Assembly (NCBI RefSeq): GCF_964340395.1
Contig: NC_135556.1
Span: 25,837,723-25,901,722, forward strand
Direction: 5' to 3'
DNA length: 64,000 bases
DNA from: Glandiceps talaboti
Taxonomy: Eukaryota; Hemichordata; Enteropneusta; Spengelidae
Shown here piece by piece: positions 24,476 to 34,614 of the stretch (positions are counted from its first letter, which is position 1; the number at the start of each line of letters is the position of its first letter). Both the position numbers and the translations under genes were made by a program. The notes beneath the pieces are model-generated. The model was given only the letters and a program-made list of their open reading frames with translations. It made no database searches and was not told the DNA's origin.

Positions 24476-24600
24476 ACATGAACATTGCGAGAGTGATTGT
24501 TCATAGTTTACATGAACATTGCGAGAGTGACTGTTCATAGTTTACATGAACATTGCGAGAGTGACTGTTCATGGACTCTGTGTTCATAGTTGACATGAAC
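24476..24600. repeat. 34-bp tandem repeat, three to four units, each a hairpin
   Basis: Each unit carries ATGAACA and, 13 bases on, its reverse complement TGTTCAT (24478-24484 and 24498-24504 in the first). The last unit is diverged. Confidence 0.9.
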
Positions 24601-25463
24601 ATTTCTACTCACAAAGTTGAAACTTAGAAGTGAATTCAAAATTTTCAGTGTGCCATGATGACGCTGACAAGATGTCAACAAAAATGTAGGATTTCTTTTT
24701 TTTGACTTTGTGAGTAGAAATAGATTTGTTGCACAACTCATAATATGATATACCCAAACTACAAACATGTCAAAGTAGACAGTCAAGAAAATAAACTGTA
24801 TATTCTTAGTGGAAAGGAAAGGTATTATATGGCCTTTTAATTTTAGGGTTAAATCTAGGGGTAAACCTTTGGAAAAGAGAATATGAACAACTAATATTTG
24901 AAATGGAGAATAAGACATCGTTATAGATTATTTGCAAGTAATCATATTTTATTTGTCAGCAGAAAATGAAAGTTTTATATCTTTACCAGAGACAAGAATA
25001 GAGCAGCTGAGATTACAGAAGTGTGTGAAAAATTCATGTTTTGTAAAAGTCACTTTTTGCTGCTCTAAGGCTTCTTGGGGGTTTAACATTTGCAGGCATA
25101 TAAAATTTGTATCAGGTGATTGGATTTAACATATATATTTCAAATACTAAACACAAAGTCAGTACATTTATAAAAGTCAAGCATTCAAATTGTATATACA
25201 AGAAAGACGTGGGATGATGAAGTGTCAAACTTCAGACTACCACACTAAACAAGAAATAGAATTTGGAAAATCCAAATTTCATGAAAATATACACATTCAA
25301 ATGCTACATAACAAAAAGTCACTATTTTAGTAGAAGAAAAACACTCATAGGTTGTATCTAGATGAATGATGTGGGACAATGAAGTATTGAACTCTTGGCT
25401 ACCAAATAGATGAATGACAAAATGCAAAAGTTCTGTTTTCATTTTAAAAGTCTTGATTTTTTA

Positions 25464-28400
25464 AAATTATGATAGACATGGTATATAGAAGCCTAACTTA
25501 TGATAGACATGGTATATAGAAGCCTAACTTATGATAGACATGGTATATAGAAGCCTAACTTATGATAGACATGGTATATAGAAGCCTAACTTATGATAGA
25601 CATGGTATATAGAAGCCTAACTTATGATAGACATGGTATATAGAAGCCTAACTTATGATAGACATGGTATATAGAAGCCTAACTTATGATAGACATGGTA
25701 TATAGAAGCCTAACTTATGATAGACATGGTATATAGAAGCCTAACTTATGATAGACATGGTATATAGAAGCCTAACTTATGATAGACATGGTATATAGAA
25801 GCCTAACATATGATAGACATGGTATATAGAAGCCTAAATTATGATAGACATGGTATATAGAAGCCTAACTTATGATAGACATGGTATATAGAAGCCTAAC
25901 ATATGATAGACATGGTATAGAAGCCTAACATATGATAGACATGGTGTAGAAGCCTAACATATGATAGACATGGTATATAGAAGCCTAACATATGATAGAC
26001 ATGGTATAGAAGCCTAACATATGATAGACATGGTATATAGAAGCCTAAATTATGATAGACATGGTATATAGAAGCCTAACTTATGATAGACATGGTATAT
26101 AGAAGCCTAACATATGATAGACATGGTATATAGAAGCCTAACATATGATAGACATGGTATAGAAGCCTAACATATGATAGACATGGTGTAGAAGCCTAAC
26201 ATATGATAGACATGGTATATAGAAGCCTAAATTATGATAGACATGGTATATAGAAGCCTAAATTATGATAGACATGGTATATAGAAGCCTAACATATGAT
26301 AGACATGGTATATAGAAGCCTAACTTATGATAGACATGGTATATAGAAGCCTAACTTATGATAGACATGGTATATAGACATGGTATAGAAGCCTAACATA
26401 TGATAGACATGGTATAGAAGCCTAACATATGATAGACATGGTGTAGAAGCCTAACATATGATAGACATGGTATATAGAAGCCTAAATTATGATAGACATG
26501 GTATATAGAAGCCTAACTTATGATAGACATGGTATATAGAAGCCTAAATTATGATAGACATGGTATATAGAAGCCTAACATATGATAGACATGGTATATA
26601 GAAGCCTAAATTATGATAGACATGGTATATAGAAGCCTAAATTATGATAGACATGGTATATAGAAGCCTAACTTATGATAGACATGGTATATAGAAGCCT
26701 AAATTATGATAGACATGGTATATAGAAGCCTAACTTATGATAGACATGGTATATAGAAGCCTAACTTATGATAGACATGGTATATAGAAGCCTAAATTAT
26801 GATAGACATGGTATATAGAAGCCTAACTTATGATAGACATGGTATATAGAAGCCTAAATTATGATAGACATGGTATATAGAAGCCTAAATTATGATAGAC
26901 ATGGTATATAGAAGCCTAACTTATGATAGACATGGTATATAGAAGCCTAAATTATGATAGACATGATATATAGAAGCCTAACTTATGATAGACATGGTAT
27001 ATAGAAGCCTAACTTATGATAGACATGGTATATAGAAGCCTAACTTATGATAGACATGGTATATAGAAGCCTAAATTATGATAGACATGGTATATAGAAG
27101 CCTAAATTATGATAGACATGGTATATAGAAGCCTAACTTATGATAGACATGGTATATAGTCTAGAAGCCTAAATTATGATAGACATGGTATATAGAAGCC
27201 TAACTTATGATAGACATGGTATATAGAAGCCTAAATTATGATAGACATGGTATATAGAAGCCTAACTTATGATAGACATGGTATATAGAAGCCTAACTTA
27301 TGATAGACATGGTATATAGAAGCCTAAATTATGATAGACATGGTATATAGAAGCCTAAATTATGATAGACATGGTATATAGAAGCCTAACTTATGATAGA
27401 CATGGTATATAGAAGCCTAAATTATGATAGACATGATATATAGAAGCCTAACTTATGATAGACATGGTATATAGAAGCCTAACTTATGATAGACATGGTA
27501 TATAGAAGCCTAACTTATGATAGACATGGTATATAGAAGCCTAAATTATGATAGACATGGTATATAGAAGCCTAAATTATGATAGACATGGTATATAGAA
27601 GCCTAACTTATGATAGACATGGTATATAGTCTAGAAGCCTAAATTATGATAGACATGGTATATAGAAGCCTAACTTATGATAGACATGGTATATAGAAGC
27701 CTAAATTATGATAGACATGGTATATAGAAGCCTAACTTATGATAGACATGGTATATAGAAGCCTAACTTATGATAGACATGGTATATAGAAGCCTAACTT
27801 ATGATAGACATGGTATATAGAAGCCTAACTTATGATAGACATGGTATAGAGAAGCCTAACTTATGATAGACATGGTATATAGAAGCCTAACTTATGATAG
27901 ACATGGTATATAGAAGCCTAACTTATGATAGACATGGTATATAGAAGCCTAACTTATGATAGACATGGTATATAGAAGCCTAACTTATGATAGACATGGT
28001 ATATAGAAGCCTAACTTATGATAGACATGGTATATAGAAGCCTAACTTATGATAGACATGGTATATAGAAGCCTAACTTATGATAGACATGGTATATAGA
28101 AGCCTAACTTATGATAGACATGGTATATAGAAGCCTAACTTATGATAGACATGGTATATAGAAGCCTAACATATGATAGACATGGTATATAGAAGCCTAA
28201 CTTATGATAGACATGGTATATAGAAGCCTAACTTATGATAGACATGGTATATAGAAGCCTAACTTATGACAGACATGGTATATAGAAGCCTAACATATGA
28301 TAGACATGGTATATAGAAGCCTAACTTATGATAGACATGGTATATAGAAGCCTAACTTATGATAGACATGGTATATAGAAGCCTAACTTATGATAGACAT

Positions 28401-29597
28401 GGTATATAGAAGCCTAACATATGATAGACATGGTATATAGAAGCCTAACTTATGATAGACATGGTATATAGAAGCCTAACATATGATAGACATGGTATAT
28501 AGAAGCCTAACTTATGATAGACATGGTATATAGAAGCCTAACTTATGATAGACATGGTATATAGAAGCCTAACTTATGATAGACATGGTATATAGAAGCC
28601 TAACATATGATAGACATGGTATATAGAAGCCTAACTTATGATAGACATGGTATATAGAAGCCTAACTTATGATAGACATGGTATATAGAAGCCTAACTTA
28701 TGATAGACATGGTATATAGAAGCCTAACATATGATAGACATGGTATATAGAAGCCTAACTTATGATAGACATGGTATATAGAAGCCTAACATATGATAGA
28801 CATGGTATATAGAAGCCTAACTTATGATAGACATGGTATATAGAAGCCTAACTTATGATAGACATGGTATATAGAAGCCTAACTTATGATAGACATGGTA
28901 TATAGAAGCCTAACTTATGATAGACATGGTATATAGAAGCCTAACTTATGATAGACATGGTATATAGAAGCCTAACTTATGATAGACATGGTATATAGAA
29001 GCCTAACTTATGATAGACATGGTATATAGAAGTCTAACTTATGATAGACATGGTATATAGAAGCCTAACTTATGATAGACATGGTATATAGAAGCCTAAC
29101 TTATGATAGACATGGTATATAGAAGCCTAACTTATGATAGACATGGTATACAGAAGCCTAACTTATGATAGACATGGTGTAGAAGCCTAACTTATGATAG
29201 ACATGGTATATAGAAGTCTAACTTATGATAGACAGGGTATATAGAAGCCTAACTTATGATAGACATGGTATATAGAAGCCTAACTTATGATAGACATGGT
29301 GTAGAAGCCTAACTTATGATAGACATGGTATATAGAAGCCTAACTTATGATAGACATGGTATATAGAAGCCTAACTTATGATAGACATGGTATATAGAAG
29401 CCTAACTTATGATAGACATGGTATATAGAAGCCTAACTTATGATAGACATGGTATATAGAAGCCTAACTTATGATAGACATGGTATATAGAAGTCTAACT
29501 TATGATAGACATGGTATATAGAAGCCTAACATATGATAGACATGGTATATAGAAGCCTAACATATGATAGACATGGTATATAGAAGCCTAACTTATA
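25464..29597. repeat. 31-bp satellite array of 4.1 kb, about 133 units
   Basis: The unit contains atgatagacatggtatatag and aagcctaac. Three sub-types differ in the bases before atgatag (taactt, taacat, taaatt), and shorter units lack tata (ggtatagaag, ggtgtagaag). The taaatt type is confined to about 25840-27720. A 470-bp higher-order copy (15 units plus a 5-base insertion) is marked by rare variants at 26965/27435 (acatgatata) and 27160/27630 (tagtctagaag). The array lies wholly within the dachshund C-D intron. Confidence 0.98.
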
Positions 29598-30764
29598 AGA
29601 TCATGATTGCACTCATTTGGAGACATATTGTAGTAAACTCTACAAAGTGTCTTTTCTTTATTATAACTCTTTAGATTTATTTAGACCAGTCTATGTACAA
29701 AATAAAGACAAATTTACTTTCACAAGAAATCATGATTTTTTTTGACATTTAATTCATCCCACAACAAAAGATTCTGCTTTTCTTTATTGGGCACACACTA
29801 TTGTGTGATAGGAGGAGGAAGGGTGGGGGGAGGGGTGTATGGCAATGACAGCTCACATCAAGGGGCCCAATGACTTTATTTCTTGTGAATAGTAAAAACA
29901 CAATGCAAGGTTACCAAAGATTAATATTAAACCCTTTTTTAATAATGAATTAACACCTTCTGACAATAGAAAGATTTGTAGAAGTCAAAGTAACATTACA
30001 ATAAGTTGAACCCTGATTAGTACTTTCAATGTTTTTTAATCCCCTGTACACGTAAAAAGAATGATCAAATATTGACAACCTTCATAAAACATAGAATAAA
30101 TCACTGACATTTATGACAACAAGAAAATAAAAGAAAACCTACTTCGTCATTTTGAAAACCTTTTCTACTTAACATTGCATATGATCTGAGATGTTGATGT
30201 ATTTTTAGTCTTTACATAGCTGGGATGATCATGAATACTTCAGACATAGGAGTACCCAAAACATGAAATAAAAACTAAAAAATTTACACCCCGTCTTTGT
30301 TTCTATGAATTTTACAATACACTATCCTTCAGCTATAAAATAGACTTCAATCTTTAATTTTTGTCAATTATTTATTCTCTGAACTAAAAAAAATTCAGTT
30401 TAGATACATACCGAAAACGATACACGTATTGATTTAGACTTTGAACTTCAAGTTTTATAGTGTATGCCTTGGAGAGCTAGCTAAGGAAAATTTAGGATTT
30501 CCAATACCGGGTCACAGATGTTCATACAAATCATTCAAGTAAAAAAAAAAAAAAAATGTGCCCCTGAATTCAAATGCATTTGATAAATTCAACAATCTTG
30601 AGACCTTTGAATGGTAATTAAATTCATCCAATCATTTCCAACTAACAAAATAAAATCAATTGACACAGCACTTAACTATTTTGTGAAGCATTTACCTAAG
30701 TTTTTTTTACATAAAGTTTCCTGACAATTTGCTTTTCCTACACGCTATGTTAAAATAGGAGTAA

Positions 30765-30866
30765 CCTTAGGATGAAGGAAATAGTTGTCTAGTAGAACCA
30801 TCTTATCCTAATGGCTCCAATAAAATAGCAACTAAGTGAGAACCTGGGATTGAAACCTTGGTCTTT
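30765..30866. mobile_element. dispersed repeat family 1, fragment, founder of the 48-bp array
   Basis: Carries accatcttatcctaatggct and gaacctgggattgaaacc, which resemble the other two family copies. Its right half (30819-30866) is the first 48-bp unit of the array that follows. The gggattgaaacc word looks like a reversed tRNA-type B box, so a tRNA-derived SINE is one possibility (weak inference). Confidence 0.5.
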
Positions 30867-31316
30867 AACCCTTTCATGACTGGAGACGAGTTTTAAATAA
30901 TTTTGGGACCCAATTTATATGAACATTTTCATAGTTATAATAATATTACTTTATTAGGAAATAACATTTCTTTAATTCCAGTCTAAAATGAAGCTGATAT
31001 ATGCCAAAAACTTACATAAAAACAAGAATTTTGTTCAAATAATTTTGGCGGCAAAGTTTTCAGTACTGAATGGGTTAATAAAATAGCGCCTAAGTGAGAA
31101 CCTGGGATTGAAACCTTGGCCTTCAATAAAATAGCAACTAAGTGAGAACCTGGGATTGAAACCTTGGCCTTTAATAAAATAGCAACTATGTGAGAACCTG
31201 GGATTGAAACCTTGGCCTTTAATAAAATAGCAACTATGTGAGAACCTGGGATTGAAACCTTGGCCTTTAATAAAATAGCAACTATGTGAGAACCTGGGAT
31301 TGAAACCTTGGCCTTT
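30819..31316. repeat. 48-bp tandem repeat, six units, interrupted by a MITE
   Basis: One unit starts at 30819. Further units start at 31077, 31125, 31173, 31221 and 31269. Each contains aataaaatagc, gtgagaacctgggattgaaa and ccttggccttt. The gap between units 1 and 2 is filled exactly by the inserted element. Confidence 0.93.
30869..31074. mobile_element. 206-bp TTAA-flanked MITE (piggyBac-like)
   Basis: The ends are CCCTTTCATGACTG and, in reverse complement, CCCATTCAGTACTG (11 of 14 match). TTAA lies on both sides (30865-30868 and 31075-31078), and removing the element plus one TTAA restores a continuous 48-bp repeat junction. TTAA duplication and CCC ends are hallmarks of piggyBac-type elements. 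It has no coding capacity, so it would be non-autonomous. Confidence 0.8.
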
Positions 31317-31380
31317 AAAGGCTATCTTTATTTCCTTTTGATGTTAAGAAAATATATGAAAACAAGCCATTGAGAATGAC

Positions 31381-32503
31381 ATAGTCCCCGCTATGATTGG
31401 GTTTTAAGGAATTAGCACTACTCTGATCACGCAACAACACTTGTGAACCTAAATCAAACAGACTTAGATATGTTGTGTCTGCTTGTCGGACATGGAACAT
31501 GCCTACAACAATAAAGGATTGGTCGGGTATGGGGGATCATATCAATATGAAAATGGATATGCAAATGTATGTCATAGAACACTGTCCTAATACCAACTCT
31601 GAATGAGATCTGTTCAAGCATGTCTGAGTTATGGCTTTGGACATGGAAAATTCACAAACAAAATGGCTGCCAGGCAGCCATATTGGATCGTATCATGACG
31701 AAAATGGATATGCACATGTATGTCATAGAACACTGTCCTAATACCAACTTCGAATGAGATCTGTTCAAGCATGTCTGAGTTATGGCTTTGGACATGGAAA
31801 ATTTGCAAACAAAATGGCTGCCAGGCAGCCATATTGGATCGTATCACAATGAAAATGGATATGCACATGTATGTCATAGAACACTGTCCGAATGCCAACT
31901 TTGAATGAGATCTGTTCAAGCATGTCTGAGTTATGGCTTTGGACATGGAAAATTTGCAAACAAAATGGCTGCCAGGCAGCCATATTGGATCGTATCACAA
32001 TGAAAATGGATATGCACATGTATGTCATAGAACACTGTCCAAATACCAACTTTGAATGAGATCTGTTCAAGCATGTCTAAGTTATGGCTTTGGACATGAA
32101 AATTCACAAACAAAATGGCTGCCAGGCGGCCATATTGGATCGTATCATGACAACAATGAATATGCACATATATGCCATAGAACACTGTCCTAATACCAAC
32201 TCTGAATGAGATCTATGTGAGCATGTCTGAGTTATGGCTTTAGACAGGGAAAATTCGCAAACAAAATGGCTGCTAGGCGGCCATATTGGATCATATCATA
32301 AAACAAATTGACGTGCATATGTATGCCATAGCATGTTGCCCCTGTACCAAGTTTGAAAAAATTGGTACAGGCATCTCCAAGAAACGGCTGCGGACGGACG
32401 GACGGACGGACGGACGGACACACGGACGGACGGACGCACGGACGCACGGACAGACGGAACCCAATCCATAAGTCCCCGTTCTGGACTTCATCCGCGGGGA
32501 CTA
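31381..32503. mobile_element. 1.1-kb putative non-autonomous element with internal 151-bp repeats
   Basis: The left end TAGTCCCCGC (31381) mirrors the right end GCGGGGACTA (32494-32503), with TA as a possible target duplication. Inside are five units of about 151 bp (aaatggctgcc at 31661, 31812, 31963, 32113 and 32264), then a GGAC tetranucleotide run (32391-32450) and a terminal hairpin pairing AGTCCCCG with CGGGGACT. The 62-105-residue minus open frames in it are repeat shadows. The class is uncertain. Confidence 0.6.
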
Positions 32504-33519
32504 ACTAACACACATAGTATCACTGGTATATTTTTTTTAAAGATTTCTTTATAAAACATTTTAAAAGTAAAAAATGATTGTTTCTGCAAAGGACTTGTTT
32601 ATTTCATTGTAACTTTTCTTAAACTTTCAAGCATGTTAACACAATCTGTTTTGATTACTATTTACTGGTTCATTTTCAACATGCTAGAATCCGACACTGT
32701 CTAGGTTATACGAACTCATGACTTTTGGCAAAAGGAAATCCTTGTTATTACCAGGGTAGTATTAACATAACATGCCCTTTTGAAATTGACAAGAAGAAAG
32801 CAGATTATTCCTATACCATTTTTAGAAAGTGTGGGCTGAAAGCCTTCTTTTCCAAATTCTACTGGGGCAAATAATCAGGAAGCACTTTAACATTACCACA
32901 GGCTTCTTTTGGATGTTCAAAAAAGTCAATGATTTATGTGGTTATTGTGAAGTTTTGAGTTACATCTTATCTGCAATATCGTCACAAAACTAGCAAATCT
33001 TGATGCAGACATTGCAGAATCCAAATCAATACAAGTAATATGAGCCTGATCGTATTTCATGACTTCAAATATTCAGGAAATATAACAAGATTATAAAAAA
33101 CGTTATCCTGTAATTTATCTATTAAATTCTGGTCAAGATCTTCTTTACGTATTTATGTGAAGTTTTGAATAATTTTACATGTAGTTTAGAATCAGTTTCT
33201 GTAACTTGTGTTTGTGTTTTTTTAGGGATTTGAAGAACTGTCATCCGAGTCACACATACACACATGCCTTGAGGTTCCTACTATGAAAACCTATCCGGCA
33301 ACAAGGGATTTTCAAACAACACTTTGTTTGGCATATAAATTTACATGGTGTTACAAAAAAAAATTACCCAAAGTCACCTCGACTTTAACGCAAATGAGAT
33401 ACATTCAACAAGGTGCACCAGTGGTCAGGACAGAAATAAACAACACAGAGACCATTTGGAAAACAATGGAAAACCTGAACTAGACACTCACGCATTAAAA
33501 AAAATATAATAAAATAAAA

Positions 33520-33600
33520 TGAAAAATCTACCTACCCCACCTATTTTAAAATTGAATGTAATCGGAACCACACAATTTTTTTTTACGCCTAACACAATGT
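33520..33600. mobile_element. dispersed repeat family 2, fragment
   Basis: Second copy of the element at 22118-22195. Its right end (cctaacacaatgtgtct) runs directly into the 38-bp array and supplies its unit. Confidence 0.5.
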
Positions 33601-34238
33601 GTCTGGAGTAATAAAACAATGTGTCTATATCATGGCATACATGGACTAATAACACAATGTGTCTACATCATGGCATACATGGATTCATAACACAATGTGT
33701 CTATATCATGGCATACATGGACTAATAAAACAATGTGTCTATATCATGGCATACATGGACTAATAACACAACGTGTCTACATCATGGCATACATGGACTC
33801 ATAACACAATGTGTCTATATCATGGCATACATGGACTAATAACACAATGTGTCTATATCATGGCATACATGGACTAATAACACAACGTGTCTACATCATG
33901 GCATACATGGACTCATAACACAATGTGTCTACATCATGGCATACATGGACTCATAACACAACATGTCTATATCATGGCATACATGGACTCATAACACAAT
34001 GTGTCTACATCATGGCATACATGGACTCATAACACAATGTGTCTATATCATGGCATACATGGACTAATAACACAATGTGTCTACATCATGGCATACATGG
34101 ACTCATAACACAACATGTCTATATCATGGCATACATGGACTCATAACACAATGTGTCTACATCATGGCATACATGGACTCATAACACAATGTGTCTATAT
34201 CATGGCATACATGGACTAATAACACAATGTGTCTACAT
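33589..34238. repeat. 38-bp tandem repeat, about 17 units
   Basis: Units contain ataacacaatgtgtctatat and catggcatacatggact. Two alternating sub-types (tatatcatgg, tacatcatgg) suggest growth by multi-unit steps. The array ends 170 bp before the exon C donor. Confidence 0.97.
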
Positions 34239-34407
34239 CATGTTTTGTAGTTTAGTTTAGCTACTGTAAAGAACAATATTTTATCATATAAACATATAAC
34301 GATGAATCGTACTATGAGAGAAAGGGAGGTGAAAATTAGTTGGTGGGACAACTTTTGATTACTATCATTCTTAGTTGATTCAAAAACACGAGACAAGTCT
34401 ATCTTAC

Positions 34408-34614
34408 CTTTCTCCAAGTTCACTTGTTTCTCTTGCTGTCTAGCATTATCTGCAGCAACTTTCAGTAAGCCCTGTATGTTTGTAAGCAGTGTTTCAATGG
34501 ATGATGTGTTTTCAGGTATTGAGTATGACATAGACTGGTTGTACGATGAGCTGCCACTGTTTAACTTCTCGTTACTTTTGGAATGACGGGCTTCGATTGA
34601 ATGTCTTGTGATAT
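34408..34614 (-). CDS. dach: dachshund exon C: start of DachBox-C
   Basis: This 207-base internal exon is phase 1 on both sides, with acceptor tatgtcttttcag before ATATCAC and donor GAGAAAG before gtaagat. After a variable, Ser/Asn-rich first half (ITRHSIEARHSK to SYSIPEN), codons 37 to 68 encode the hallmark of the family. This is SSIETLLTNIQGLLKVA followed by ADNARQQEKQVNLEK, nearly identical to the DachBox-C start of vertebrate DACH1. DachBox-C is an alpha-helical coiled-coil region known for protein-protein contacts in the nucleus. The frame runs on into exon D through a split alanine codon. This exon alone is enough to name the gene. Confidence 0.97.

Larger units (their letters stand above)
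23212..34407 (-). other. 11.2-kb repeat-rich intron between dachshund exons C and D
   Basis: This intron separates the two exons that split DachBox-C. More than half of it is tandem or mobile sequence, given as separate entries. The non-repeat parts, 23212-24470, 24600-25460, 29600-30760 and 32510-33510, show no coding signal to me. A purine-rich G tract occurs at 29811-29840. Confidence 0.8.

Noticed and set aside
25464-29597. CRISPR array, because of regular 31-bp spacing
   Set aside because: There are no unique spacers between repeats, and the surrounding gene is eukaryotic and intron-containing. It is a satellite.
31629-32185. Minus-strand frames of 84-105 residues with repeated motifs
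   Set aside because: Overlapping shadows of the 151-bp repeat. The palindromic, TIR-flanked structure explains them better than a gene.
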